Shown here: positions 12,258 to 23,732 of the stretch, one piece after another
How positions within the stretch are numbered: position 1 is the stretch's first letter
Layout of the letters: every line of letters begins with the position of its first letter
Origin: Mesostigma viride
Taxonomy: Eukaryota > Streptophyta > Mesostigmatophyceae > Mesostigmatales > Mesostigmataceae
Direction of reading: 5' to 3'
Length of the DNA stretch: 64,000 nucleotides
NCBI GenBank assembly: GCA_009746045.1
Contig: RPFO01000022.1
Location: 1,173,913 to 1,237,912, forward strand
Position numbers and translations under genes: made by a program
The notes under the pieces: model-generated
What the model was told of the DNA's origin: nothing
The model's database searches: none
Seen by the model: only the letters and a program-made list of their open reading frames with translations

Positions 12258-14454
12258 CATTAATTAATTAATTATCAACATCACTCCGTTGGGAGTAGAT
12301 GTAGCACATAGCCCTGAGAAGGGGCATATGGCTTTTAATACATTCTAGGCTACTTCATGCAAGGGTGGGAATGTAAGCTACCCCTGCGCTAGGTGCACCA
12401 GGGCACCCGCACCCTCATGGTCTATCACGCTATGCCCGGGTAAGGGGGGGAGCATGCCTGTGAGGGGGAAGATCATCATGGCTATACAAAAACTAGAGCG
12501 TGGCATCTCAGCAGAGATCAGCTCTCTGCATGGGCACAGCATTACTGAATAAAACTAGGCATCGTCTGGAGTGTGGCTCATCATAGGCACACATGGACAT
12601 GACTAAAAAGGCTAGGCCTAAGCTGGTATAGTGCCTGTAGTAGGCGGGCATGTACAAGGCCACTGTCTAACTATTCTACACTACTGCTGTATTCCCCTAG
12701 GCTGGGGAATACACCCCAGCCTAAATCCTCATCATTAACTCTTCAACCGTCTGGACTGGAACCACCATAACGGACTGAGTTTGGGTATCTTTGTGCGCCT
12801 GAGAGTATCTAGCCTAAAAACATTTTCTGGCCCACCCTTGGAACCAAGCATGCTTTTATGTTGAATAAAGTTTGGGTAATGTGGTTGGTCACATATCCAT
12901 GCCCCATGCGTGCTATAAATAGCACCCCCCCCAGGGGGGTACGGTGCACATGGGGTTGGAGACATATATAATGCATTATAGACCATTTACACAAATCAGG
13001 TGGCCCTGGCCTTTTAAAGGCAGTTTATTAGGATCACAGGCATGCCATCAATGCATTCACAGCATGAAATGTCACAGAACTGCACATGCTAGCTAGCAAA
13101 CAGCCCAAGATAGCTCAGACCGTTATAACGGTGCAAGCTATTTTGGGACGGTTGCTAGAACTGCCGTATAGGTTTCCTATCCCAAAGTGGCACAAAACAA
13201 CAACTAGATGGCCACAAAAGCAATGCCAACACCATGTCCAGCATATAAGACACAAGCTCATGCTATACAATAGGTGTAAGGCTCATATCAAGGCCTAAAG
13301 CGCGCGTACAAAGGGTGGCAAGGAGCTACATCACTAACACACCCAATGAACGACAAAACACCTCTATGTTCTTGGAAACAATGAATAAAACAATAGGAAT
13401 AAGTTGGTATAATGCTCCCATGCAAACAGGTTATGGGTATCTCCACAATTTTCACATGCAATGGATGCAAAACAAGAAGGTGGGCGTTGGCCAGCAAAAC
13501 AAGAAGCCACGCCTAACACTGGTCAGAAAAAGAACTTGTCTCGGGGTGCTTGACCAAGGAAAAGCATTGGGTAATCAACGTTACCATATTAGTGACCGAT
13601 AACAATCGTTACCTCGCTATTTCCGTTGCAGCATCAGCTAACGGTGACCAAACATGGTCCAAAATCTGCTTGACCTGATGGTATTCCCCAACCATGACAA
13701 GCCGATGCGTAGAGGCAGCAAAACAACAAAAAGACGATCACAACCCCTCGTTAATAACTCTGATATTAGCTTTAAACGATAATACAACTATATACGGCTA
13801 ATAGAACACGCTTGGAGGCTAGAACGTACCAGGTCGGTACAGCAGATTACCTTTCTTGCGCGAGCCAGCAGGCCAGAGTAATGGACGTAGCCTCGAGCCT
13901 TTACTGGCTGCCAATGCTAATAAATCTTGTTGGTAACAACGTACTTAATTGATCGATGCGCAGATGTCTGGGAAAATTCGGCCTAGCAACATGCAGCACT
14001 CGCACCATCACTGACTGGCCGCTAACATCATTTGCTGCGCCGACCAGCACCCCGAGACCCATCTACGCATCTCCAAACCTTCCGTGGCTAGGGATATTAA
14101 ATTTTTAGGACATAAGGATCATGCCTACAAAATTTGAGTCCAATACGTCAAGCCATTCTCTCGTACCAGTCAGTTCTTTGCACCGCCATAGCCGTGCGCG
14201 TCAATATTTTTCCTGCACGTCGGTCCCGTTGGACCATGGTACCCCCCTAACTTTGCTCAAGCATATCTCCCTGGCCAGGTGTCCAAAGTACGGTCTGAAG
14301 TGCTCTACGGAAAGCTGACGTCTAGATCTTTCAATCCCCCCAGGTTTGACCGTTAAATTATTATTGGCGCGGCGCCTGGTTAGCGCACAAACTCAGTCCG
14401 TTAGAGTGGTAGGACTTCAACTGGTACCACGAAAACGGCGCGAGAACGGTTTAA
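12258..14454. other. Non-minisatellite segment between blocks 2 and 3
   Basis: The left edge is TTAATTAATTAATTA followed by a sequence resembling the reverse complement of the local retroelement 3' end (ACATCACTCCGTTGGGAG versus ACATGCCTCCGTGGGGAG), so a minus-strand retroelement tail probably inserted here. A 9-bp stem hairpin, GTATTCCCC/GGGGAATAC, lies at 12689-12712. Parts of 13500-13700 weakly resemble 17600-17870 and the right half of the Harbinger element. No gene was recognised. Confidence 0.45.
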
Positions 14455-14905
14455 GAGTTAATTACAAAATCGCCATCCATGTACGTAGACGGGCCATGAT
14501 GACACCATGGGAGCCTGAATCCTCATCATTAATTACATAAATGCCATCCATGTACGTAGACGGGCCATGATGACCCCATGGGAGCCTAAATCCTCATCAT
14601 TAATTACAAAATCGCCATCCATGTACGTAGACGGGCCATGATGACACCATTGATGGGAGCCCGGCTGAATCCGGCTCATCATTTACTATTCCTTGACATC
14701 CATGTACGTACACGGGCCATGATGACACCATGGGAGCCTGAATCCTCATCATTAATTACATAAATGCCATTCATGTATGTACACGGGCAATGATGACCCC
14801 ATGGGAGCCTGAATAGTCCTCATAATTAATTACATAAATGCCATCCATGTACGTAGACGGGCCATGATGACACCATGGGAGCCTGAATCCTCATCATTTA
14901 CAGTA
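14455..14905. repeat. 71-bp minisatellite, block 3
   Basis: About six units of the same family. One unit near 14655 carries two small CGGC-containing insertions relative to consensus. Confidence 0.95.
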
Positions 14906-15125
14906 CCAACCCGCGGTAACGCAACTAGTTACGCAACAATGGTACTTTCCACGGCGACCGATCGAATGTTTGTTGCGTAACTACCAAGGACCGATACGGC
15001 CCAAAGTGGTGGCGAATTTCGTACTTGAAGTTCCGCACGAGACAGACTGACTGACTTGTTACGAGCTGACCACCGGCCCAACACGTAATGTACCTACAGA
15101 AGTACAGAACGTAAAAGGGGCCTGG

Positions 15126-15905
15126 CTGTGTAGTGTATACGTGCGAAGGTGGCCATGGCGGTGCGCGTTCCATGAAAACTTGCCTAATTTGTCGGCCGAA
15201 ATGCAAAAAAGTTATGGAGATCGATGCTGTATGAAAGATACTCCAAAAGATGTTTTGTTGACGAAATATGCATTAGGTATGAAAGACCGCTGCCCTTCTT
15301 TAACCCACGGTTGCGAGGGGGTCTGATTCGCAAATCTGGCCGCGATGAATATATTAGATTGGCTTCTTGCCAGAGTGATAGCCAAGATTCCTGGTATTGA
15401 ACGACGCAGAAGGGAGGGGTTTAAAGTGAGGAAATAGGAATCAAGCGAATTAGCTTTGATTTGTGGCCATTTCCGGTTTCCTTCGGAGGTAAAGTAAGCA
15501 GGCCTGCGCGAAGCGCATTCCAGCCTGCCATGGTTAACTCGCTTTCCTCGCGTGCCAGGCAGGTAATCAGGCCTGCTGCGGAAGGCTCTTTTTCTGCACC
15601 TCATCTACCAATCTGTTTGCGCTTGAACAGTCCGTTATGGCTTGGTTTTAGCGTCATCTCCGGGATGTTCTTACCGTTTTGTTCGCCGTTTTGTTTCCTC
15701 GCCAAATTTCCCGCAGCTTTTGCTATTTTGACTAACGTTTCCGGTGGCGTGCTTGTAAGATTGTCGAGAACTGGCCAGGAAGACATTGATTTTGCTGCAC
15801 GTGCTTCATTTATTTTTTAAAGTTTGTATTAGAGAGTCTATATTGCGTAGTCAGGAAACCGACCTGACCTGCCTGGTGGCGGCGTCCTTGTTCCAAGAAG
15901 CGTGC
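15126..15905. mobile_element. TTAA-type element, truncated copy B
   Basis: It shares the GGCCATGGCGGTGCGCGTTCC block and downstream landmarks (GCAGGCCTGCGCGA near 15499) with the copies at 3253, 50735 and 60888. The terminal hairpin and TTAA boundary are missing. The minus strand between 15604 and 15212 holds a degenerate frame of about 130 codons. It shares FIAAR-type and TP.Q-type patches with the corresponding minus-strand frame of the copy at 60888. Its function is unrecognised. Confidence 0.65.
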
Positions 15906-16084
15906 AAAAGACTGGTCAGTTTCTAGGCGTTATTGCTGTTATTAACGGCATTGCTACATTTTAATCAGATTTTACTTTTCTCAGCATGCCATCTGCAAAT
16001 TTTGTGGTCCATGCCTTACATGCATTCAGGCGTGCTGAATGCCTTGTAATCCATAAGCCCCGTGCTTTGTGGATGGTGGTTGGA

Positions 16085-16650
16085 CATTACTGTAGGAGGT
16101 GATGGCGTATGTGCGTGGATGGTGCTTGAATGGTGGGGGGCTGCAGCAATGCGTGTGTGGATGGTGGTTGGATGGCGAGGGATTGCTGCCATGCATGCAC
16201 TAATGGTTGTTTGATGGTGGTGGGCTGCAGCCATGTGTGCGTGGATGATGGTTGGATGGTGGGGGGTTGCAGCCATGTGTTGTGCGTGGATGGTGGTTGG
16301 ATTGTGGGGGGTTCAGCCATGCATGCGTGGATGGTGGTTGGATGGTGAGGTTTTGCTGCCATGCATGCGTGCCGATGGTGGTTTGATGGTGGGGGGTTGC
16401 AGCCATGTGTGCGTGGATGGTGGTTGGAAGATGGGGGGTTGCAGCCATGTGTGCGTGGATGGTGGTTGGATGGTGGGGGGTGCAGCCATGCATGCGTGGA
16501 TGGTGGTTGGATGGTGGGGGGATGCTGCCATGCATGCATTAATGGTTGTTTGATGGTGGTGGGCTGCAGCCATGTGTGCGTGGATGATGGTTTGATAGTG
16601 GGGGGTTGCAGCCATGCGTGCGTGGATGGTAGTTGGATGATGGGGGTGTA
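16085..16650. repeat. 41-bp GGTGG-rich minisatellite, forward block
   Basis: About 14 units built on GCAGCCATGTGTGCGTGGAT followed by GGTGGTTGGATGGTGGGGGGT. Open frames on both strands are repeat translations. Confidence 0.95.
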
Positions 16651-16756
16651 GGGAGTCCTTGATGGTGGGGATGTAGGGACTTCTTGATACTTCTAAGTCA
16701 TGGATTATAATTAATGGATTAAAGTAAGCTTACTGATTAAATGAGACGAAATTTAG

Positions 16757-17098
16757 TTCAATTGACAATTGACAATTGACAATTCAATTGACAATTCAAT
16801 TGACAATTCAATTGACAATTCAATTGACAATTCAATTGACAACTCAATTGACAATTCAATTGACAATTCAATTCAATCAATTCAATTCAATTCAATTCAA
16901 TTCAATTCAATTCAATTCAATTCAATTCAATTCAATTCAATTCAATTCAATTCAATTCAATTCAATTCAATTCAATTCAATTCAATTCAATTCAATTCAA
17001 TTCAATTCAATTCAATTCAATTCAATTCAATTCAATTCAATTCAATTCAATTCAATTCAAGTCAGTTCAGTTCAATTCAATTCTATTCAATTTAAATA
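16757..17098. repeat. AATTGACAATTC and TTCAA arrays
   Basis: A 12-mer array (CAATTGACAATT) at about 16757-16870 passes into a pentamer array (TTCAA)n of about 38 units to 17060, with decayed units to 17098. The pentamer looks like a truncated derivative of the 12-mer. Confidence 0.97.
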
Positions 17099-17146
17099 AT
17101 TCAATTCAACTTCGCATAGTCTAGCCGTAAATTTCTTGGATCATGA

Positions 17147-17335
17147 ACAATGGGCAGTTGCAACCACCATCCATGCACGCATGGCTGCACCCCCCACCAT
17201 CCCACCACCATCCACGCATGCATGGCTGCAACCCCCCACCATCCCACCACCATCCATGCACACATGGCAGCAAATCCTCACCATCCAACCACTATTTATC
17301 CACGCACGCTAGCTGCAGCCCCCAACCATCCAACC
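17147..17335. repeat. 41-bp minisatellite, inverted block
   Basis: About four units that are the reverse complement of the array at 16085-16650 (CCACCATCCATGCACGCATGG and similar). The two blocks face each other across the TTCAA array. Confidence 0.9.
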
Positions 17336-17341
17336 ATCACA

Positions 17342-17357
17342 ACCCTAAACCCTAAAC
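17342..17357. repeat. Short interstitial CCCTAAA doublet
   Basis: ACCCTAAACCCTAAAC contains two plant-type telomere heptamers on the complementary strand. It is too short to indicate a chromosome end and could be chance. Confidence 0.5.
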
Positions 17358-17599
17358 AGTTGTAAGCCCAGCTCAGCATCTTATAATCCTCCTCCTCCTG
17401 GCTAAACTGTTTATTTTGACATGACATGGCCAGCATACTGACTGGCACATTATGCCCATGGTTTGTCACCAAGATTTTCTATCACCCGTATAAGCTTGAA
17501 AGCACCCTTGAAGCAGCCCATGGCCAAACAATCACGCAATATGAACGTAGCAAAAGAATAAATAACATCTATGAATGTTATTCAACGCATTTAGCGTTA

Positions 17600-17870
17600 G
17601 AAACATGCACTACCACACCATGGTGTGGCATTTGCATGGTAAAAAAAGAGGGCTTTAGAGAGGGCCAGGCAACGGTCGAGAAAGATCATCAAGGCTGAAA
17701 AGTGACAACGCCTCACAAGATTAAATTCATTTACAAACGTCAGGAAACCATGGGGGAACGATAAACCAGCCATACCTTGCATGGCTAACGTTACCTTGGC
17801 CCAGGCAGTGCCCGCAAAAGCGGCACTTTGCGGCACACAAGCTGTGATGTGACAGGGTGGTCAAAATCGT
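17600..17870. repeat. Dispersed segment shared with the Harbinger element interior
   Basis: This stretch is diverged but collinear with 60110-60350. Both contain a GGGCCAGGC...GGTC.AGAAAG block, then GGAAAC.AT..., then CATGGCTAACGTTACCTTGG or its equivalent, then GCCCAGGC.GTG.CCGC and GCGGCACAC. It is either a relic of a related transposon or a repeat carried inside that element. No coding capacity is visible. Confidence 0.55.
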
Positions 17871-18239
17871 CAATCTTTACTGCCGCTGCCTATATTCAAC
17901 GACGATGCATGATAACAAGTAATTAAATAAACCTAGACACCCGCCGGGTTGCGCCGTAAAGCACTTGTAGTAATCAATTCCGTCGAACCTGCCTGATCGC
18001 AGTTTTTCCCAGCAAGAACACTGACGGCACGTGGTAAATCGCATCCCCGCGAGCTAAAAATTGATCCGAATCATATTTGGGACGTATAAGCTCTATTTCC
18101 TGAGTTTGGCCGGGAAATTCGTCCGCAAACGTACAGTAAATTGCAAGCACGGGTGCAAAGCCGCCATGGCTAAGTCGTGCATTTCCGAAACGCGCACGGT
18201 GCCAATTCACGCACTTCAGGTTCAGTGTTTTTTTTAAGG

Positions 18240-19220
18240 TTTCCGTTACTAGTGGCGCTAGGCCACTTGTGGCGTTTCGAACTATGAAAACTTCAGTTTA
18301 CTCGGCCAATGTGTGGCTTTAAGCCAATTAAAATTGGGCTTGGCACGGCCACGTGTGGCGGGCTGGCTTTTTGGTGCAGCAAATGACCCTACCGGCAGCG
18401 GGGTCAGCGCGGCGCGGCGCCGTACTAGCATTCCGAGTTCAAAGTAGTTCAGAATAGTATGTTTGAGTATTTTAAGTTCAAACTGGTAGAATTTAGTAGA
18501 ATCATTCACGCCTTAAATTGGGTTCACGCCTGAAGTTGGGTTGACCAAAAACCTCGAACCCAACTTCAGGCGTGAATGCCTGTACACAAGGCGGGCGAGC
18601 GTCTCCGTCTCAGCCGGGCATCGGCGCCGGGCGTACTTGGTAAATTAACAACAACGATTACTACTACAGCCACTGCTTAACAAAACGATTACTGTAGTGC
18701 CGAAAGTCGAAACACATTAGTCGAAACTAACACCCCTTTCACCGGAAAAGCCGAAACACATTAGTCAATGCAGTACAGTACTGTATGGCTGGCGAGTGAC
18801 TTAATAACTGAGGCGCCAGCCGCCAGGCCGCCAGCCAGCTGAAGCCTGAAAAGTGAAAGCGCACACAAGGTGCAGTCTGCACAGTGCACTCTGGTCTCTG
18901 GCAGCGGGCCACTTGCCACTTGGCACTTGGCCGGGCTCTACGTACATGCACTATGCAGTCAGTAAGTCAGTCAGTCATAGTAGTACTCATAGTAGTTCTA
19001 GTACTAGGGAGGCTTGTGGCGGAACGCCGGCCGGAAGACCGGCTGACACCGCCAATTGTGGCGTAACCTGTACTAGAGTGAACTTCAGGCACGGCCACCC
19101 TGTGGCGAAACGAAACTACAAAGTAGAACAGCACGGCCAAATTGTGGCTTCTTGGGTGCCCTGTCAAAGTGGGTGGCACCGCCACATTTTGCCAAAAAAA
19201 GTGCCACACCGCCACATTTG
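18240..19220. repeat. Cluster of GCCAC...GTGGC palindromes
   Basis: Short hairpins with GCCAC/GTGGC arms recur at about 18261, 18346, 19050, 19095, 19133 and 19195-19220, in otherwise unique sequence. A perfect 20-bp inverted repeat lies at 18523-18542 and 18557-18576 (arm TTCACGCCTGAAGTTGGGTT, 14-base loop). No gene was recognised in the interval. Confidence 0.75.
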
Positions 19221-19255
19221 GCGGCATATCGCCACTAAAAAAAACACTGTTCAGG

Positions 19256-19520
19256 TTGCACGGTGTGGTCGTGCGATTCTGAGAAGTGCGCACCCGGGGG
19301 GAAACCGGCCCCTTGCGCACTCCCTAGTTACGCACTCCCTAGTAAAGTCGATAGATTGCGTACCTACACGGCTACACCTTTGGAAATGGCATTGTTTTCT
19401 TTCAAACGCACACTCCAGGTTGCGCGCGGTGTGGTCGTGCGATTCTGAGAAGTGCGCACCTGGGGGAAAACCGGCCCCTTGAGCACGCAAGTCGGTAGAT
19501 TCCGTACCTTGGGAGACGGC
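19256..19520. repeat. 166-bp tandem duplication
   Basis: The segment beginning CGGTGTGGTCGTGCGATTCT at 19261 recurs at 19427, followed in both copies by GAGAAGTGCGCACC and ACCGGCCCCTTG. The open frames differ only by the repeat phase. Confidence 0.85.
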
Positions 19521-19639
19521 ATTATTAGTACTTACATATGTGTCAGAGACGGTATTAGTACATAAGTGTCAGATGAGGGTACACATGTATCGGCTTCGTT
19601 GTGGATCACGCCACTAAAATGACTAAATACAGTAAGCTT

Positions 19640-19860
19640 ACATACCAAGCGCCGACACTTAGCGTGTGGCAAGGCAGTACATAGACCGAAGTGGAGCGTG
19701 ACCCACAACGACGTTGTGGGTCACGCCACCACATAGATGTAGATACCAAGCGCCGACACGGCGTGTGGCAGTAGACCGAAGTGGAGCGTGACCCACAACG
19801 ACGTTGTGGGTCACGCCACTAGCTACATACCAACGACACTTAGCGTGTGGCAGACTGGTA
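19640..19860. repeat. 90-bp tandem repeat with perfect 15-bp palindromes
   Basis: Two and a half units contain AAGCGCCGACAC, GCGTGTGGCA and GACCGAAGTGGAGC. Each of the first two ends in an inverted repeat with arms GCGTGACCCACAACG and CGTTGTGGGTCACGC around a single A (19696-19726 and 19786-19816). Confidence 0.85.
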
Positions 19861-19914
19861 GTAGAGCATGTACCAGGCTGTTTCTACTACATAATACACC
19901 CGGCGTTAGGGTTG

Positions 19915-20120
19915 TACCGAATAGTGTTCCGAATACCGAATATCCCCCGAATACCGAACCGAACACCGAATTTGTTCAGTATACGGCGAACGGTCTGTCC
20001 GTCTGAACATATTCGGTATCGGTATCGGGAGGCAAGCTCTACTTCCGAACATGTTCGGTATCGAAATCGGAACAACCTACTATTCGACGAATATATTCGT
20101 AGTTCCGAATATCGAATAGT
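19915..20120. repeat. CCGAATA-type nested inverted repeats
   Basis: Multiple CCGAATACCGAA and TTCGGTATCGG motifs face each other, followed by TACTATTCGA...TCGAATAGTA at about 20078-20121 around smaller palindromes. The interval could fold into a complex hairpin. No gene is visible. Confidence 0.7.
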
Positions 20121-20197
20121 AGTACCCCTACCAGCGGGCGGCGCAGCCTCCAGCCTCCACTCACCAGCTGGCGCGGTCATGTGTAGCTTGAGTTATT

Positions 20198-20440
20198 AGG
20201 CGGTATTTCTTATTCCGGGGCCCAATGGCCGGCGCCGCGCCAGACTCGCCCGCCTTTGGGCTTTGGGCGTCTTGGAATTTGGCTTTGGGCGTCTTGGAAG
20301 TTGGCTTTGGGCGTTTGCTCTTTTGGCAGATTTCTACACTACACTGGTACTACGTAAAAAAGCACAGACTGGTGCGGCGTAACATTTTTAAACTTGGTAA
20401 AATTACCGCCGCACAGCCAGCCAGAACTGGACAAGGTGAT
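20198..20440 (+). repeat. Dispersed repeat, forward copy of 30700-30955
   Basis: It contains CGGGGCCCAATGGCCGGCGC, three TTTGGGCGTCTTGGAA-type units, a CACTGGTACTACGTAAAAAA segment and AAAATTACCGCCGCAC. All of these appear in reverse complement at 30955-30700. Inside, TTGGCTTTGGGCGTCTTGGA is itself tandemly repeated. Confidence 0.8.
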
Positions 20441-20845
20441 GGCCGCAAGTAGTCGTTGCTGGGCTATCGTATTTGTAGCATGGGGCGTTTCACCGAGTCT
20501 ACGGTTAGCATGATGGGGAGGATTCCTAACCTTCATTATGTGGGTTAAGTAGGGGTGCTCATAGTGGCCGGTTTCCCTCGCTTCCTTGTAAACCAGGCTC
20601 TGTGTCAAGATCACAGACGACCGGGTAAGTAGTTGTTCCAGTCTGTTCTAGTTTGTATGACGCCTGCTATTAGGCGTTCTTGTTATTGTCGTTCATCATC
20701 GCCGTGACCGTCGTGGCCAGCAGCGTGCTTTTTTTACATACCCGGATGGTGTCGACTTGTTTATTGATAGCGCATTGGTGAATATCGCTGCATGGAGGAA
20801 TATCGGCTACAACCCGCGGGAAAGTGCTGGCTCCAATGTGCTTTT

Positions 20846-20925
20846 TGTATGCAGGATGACGGCACTGCCAAGCCGGAGACGAATATGACGCTCGTTATAA
20901 TGCCAGTCATTCAGACCGACTGCGC
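20846..20925 (+). pseudogene. Truncated duplicate of an exon at 28550-28696
   Basis: After a splice-acceptor-like GTATGCAG, the frame reads DDGTAKPETNMTLVIMPVIQ and TDCA. This is close to DDCTAKPETLVIMPNVQTDC in the minus-strand exon at 28550-28696. It is cut off by the minisatellite starting near 20932. Upstream, 20660-20845 stays open in one frame with a short hydrophobic segment (LLGVLVIVV), but I could not connect it to a family. Confidence 0.5.
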
Positions 20926-20931
20926 GACTAG

Positions 20932-21345
20932 TTGTGGGATACACGTTCCTGGTTGTGGGATGTGTTCCTTGTTTTGGGATACTTGTTCCTGGTTGTGGGA
21001 TGCACTTTCCTGGTTGTGGGATGTGTTCCTGGTTGTGGGATACTTGTTCCTGGTGGTGGGAAATTCGTTCGTGGTTGTGGGATACATGTTCCTGGTTGTG
21101 GGAAACACGTTCCTGGTTGTAGGATACTTGTTCCTGGTTGTGGGATACACGTTCCTAGTTGTGGGATAGTCGTTCCTGGTTGTGGGATGCACGTTCCTGG
21201 TTGTGGGATGCACGTTCCTGGTTGTAGGATACTTGTTCTTGGTTGTGGGATACACGTTCCTAGTTCAGTTGTGGGATACTCGTTCCTGGTTGTGGGATGG
21301 GTTCCTGGTTGTGGGATAGTCGAGCCTAGTTGTGGGATGTGTTCC
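20932..21345. repeat. 18-24 bp GTTCCTGGTTGTGGGAT minisatellite, part 1
   Basis: About 18 units of GTTCCTGGTTGTGGGATAC and variants. The same array resumes, in the same orientation, at 23733. Open frames here are repeat translations on both strands. Confidence 0.95.
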
Positions 21346-21374
21346 TGGTCCAAATATAAAGGGGCACGGGCATT

Positions 21375-22630
21375 AGCGATAGCAGAGGGGGCTGGGGAAT
21401 AACGTTAGCAGAGGGGCACGGGCACTAACGTTAGTGAAGGGGCACGGGCGCTAACGTTAGTGAAGGGGCACGGGCACTAACGTTAGCAGAGGGGGCTGGG
21501 CACTAACGTTAGTAAAGGAGCACGGGCACTAACGTTAGCAGAGGGGCACGAGCACTAAAGTTTGTAAAGGGGCGCGGGCACTTACGTTAGCAGAGGGGGC
21601 TGGGGAATAACGTTAGTGAAGGGGCACGGGCACTAACGTTAGCAGAGGGGGGGGAGGGGGGGGGGCACTAACGTTAATAAAGGAGCACGGGCACTAACGT
21701 TAGCAGAGGGGCACGAGCACTAAAGTTTGTAAAGGGGCGCGGGCACTAACGTTAGCAGAGGGGGCTGGGGAATAACGTTAGTGAAGGGGGGTGGGACTCT
21801 CCCGTCTTGGACTGCCATGCAGGACAAGACACGGCGGAAGAAGATTGTCAAGGCGCACACGCCCGACCCTGTGGGCAAGCCCCCTCCCCCCAAGCGGAGG
21901 AGGCGTTTTGATGAGTAGTGTAGTTAGTATTTTCTAGATAGCTTAGAGTTAGGATAGTTCGATCAGGCGGCTTCCTCCACCCCATCCATCACGGAATATG
22001 TGCTACATGATCTCCCCACGGAGGCATGTTATAATTTAATTTAATTTAATTTTTTAAGGGGGGTGGGCATTAACGATAACAGGGGGGGGAGGGCACTTAC
22101 GTTAGCAGAGGGGGCTGTGGACTAACGTTAGTAAATTAATTTATTAATTAATAGACACGTGACTGCGTCACGTGAGCATAAGTCCTCAGTGGGAGGGGAA
22201 CATGGGATGGAATGGATGGTGTAAGCTATCTAGGTCCTAGTTACAGGGGTGTGGGCACCGCGGCCCGAATCGCTATGAATGCCATACTTGGTCACACGCG
22301 GAGCCCCCACAGGCTTGGGGGTGGTAGATCCTTCATCACTACTTGCCATCTATCCTTGCGTACCATCTGCCTCCATATTACAGACAAACCAGGAGGCTGC
22401 CCGGGGCCGTTAGTAAAGGGGGGAGGGAATTAACGATAGTAGAGGGGGGAGGGGCACGTACTTACGTTAGCAGACGGGTGTGGGACCTTACGTTAACAGA
22501 GGGTGTGTGGGAATTAACGTTAGCCGAGGGGGTGGGCACTAACGTTAGCAGAGGGGTGTGGAAACTAACGTTAGCAGAGGGGTGTGGAAACTAACGTTAG
22601 CAGAGGGGGTGTGGGAATTAACGTTAGGGC
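21375..22630. repeat. TAACGTTA minisatellite, interrupted
   Basis: Units of about 27-30 bp (GGGGCACGGGCACTAACGTTAGCAGAG) fill 21375-21795, 22057-22130 and 22405-22630. Most carry the self-complementary octamer TAACGTTA. A retroelement 3' end sits at 21796-22056 and unique sequence at about 22135-22405. The unique part includes a perfect CACGTGAC/GTCACGTG hairpin at 22156-22174. Confidence 0.92.
21796..22056 (+). mobile_element. Non-LTR retrotransposon 3' end, truncated copy 1
   Basis: It encodes the last residues of the retroelement protein seen at 53939-54328 (the segment before PPPPKRRRRFDE and stop). The shared 3' untranslated region follows (GTGCTACATGATCTCCCCACGG) and a TTTAA-type tail. 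The 5' end is truncated inside the minisatellite, as expected for target-primed reverse transcription. Confidence 0.9.
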
Positions 22631-23731
22631 CGCGCACTGCCGGCAGTTACCACTCCCTGTGATGATTGCATGGCTGGCTTGTGGGTTCTTGCATGGGGTA
22701 GCACTGCCGGCAGTTACCACTCCTTGATGACTGCATGTCCCCGGCTTGTGTGTTCTTGCATGGGGTGGCACTGCCGGCAGTTACCACTCCTTGTGATGAC
22801 TGCATGTCCCCTTTATGCAAGGACGGCTTGTAGGGTCTTGCATGGCGTGGAACTGCCGGCAGTTACCGCTCCTTGTGATGACTGCATGTCCCCTTGACGC
22901 AAGGATGGCTTGTGGGGTCTTGCATGGCGTGGCACTGCCGGCAGTTACCACTCCTTGTGATGACTGCATGTCCCCGGCTTGTGTCTTCTTGCATGGGGTG
23001 GCACTGCCGGCAGTTACCACTCCTTGTGATGACTGCATGTCCCCTTTATGCAAGGATGGCTTGTGGGGTCTTGCATGGGGTGGCACTGCCGGCAGTTACC
23101 GCTCCTTGTGATGACTGCATGTCCCCTTGACGCAAGGATGGCTTGTGGGGTCTTGCATGGCGTGGCACTGCCGGCAGTTACCACTCCTTGTGATGACTGC
23201 ATGACAGTCCCCGGCTTGTGTCTTCTTGCATGGGGTGGCACTGCCGGCAGTTACCACTCCTTGTGATGACTGCATGTCCCCTTTATGCAAGGATGGCTTG
23301 TGGGGTCTTGCATGGGGTGGCACTGCCGGCAGTTACCACTCCTTGTGATGACTGCATGTCCCCTTGACGCAAGGATGGCTTGTGGGGTCTTGCATGGCGT
23401 GGCACTGCCGGCAGTTACCACTCCTTGTGATGACTGCATGTCCCCTTGACGCAAGGATGGCTTGTGGGGTCTTGCATGGCGTGGCACTGCCGGCAGTTAC
23501 CACTCCTTGTGATGACTGCATGTCCCCGGCTTGTGTCTTCTTGCATGGGGTGGCACTGCCGGCAGTTACCACTCCTTGTGATGACTGCATGTCCCCTTTA
23601 TGCAAGGACGGCTTGTAGGGTCTTGCATGGCGTGGAACTGCCGGCAGTTACCGCTCCTTGTGATGACTGCATGTCCCCTTGACGCAAGGATGGCTTGTGG
23701 GGTCTTGCATGGGGTGGCACTGCCGGCAGAG
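22631..23731. repeat. 69/80-bp minisatellite with ACTGCCGGCAGT palindrome
   Basis: About 15 units, each with the perfect 12-bp palindrome ACTGCCGGCAGT, then TACCACTCCTTGTGATGACT and GCATGTCCCC. Two unit lengths exist: a short form with CGGCTTGTGTCTTCTTGCAT and a long form with a TTGACGCAAGGATGGC or TTTATGCAAGGATGGC insert. They alternate in a partly repeated order. Confidence 0.95.
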
Positions 23732-23732
23732 G

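Noticed and set aside
17342-17357. Chromosome-end or fusion point
   Set aside because: Only two CCCTAAA units are present, which chance can explain.
16016-17365. His/Pro- and Cys/Gly-rich repeat proteins on both strands
   Set aside because: All frames of the minisatellite stay open because unit lengths and composition avoid stops; there is no independent coding evidence.
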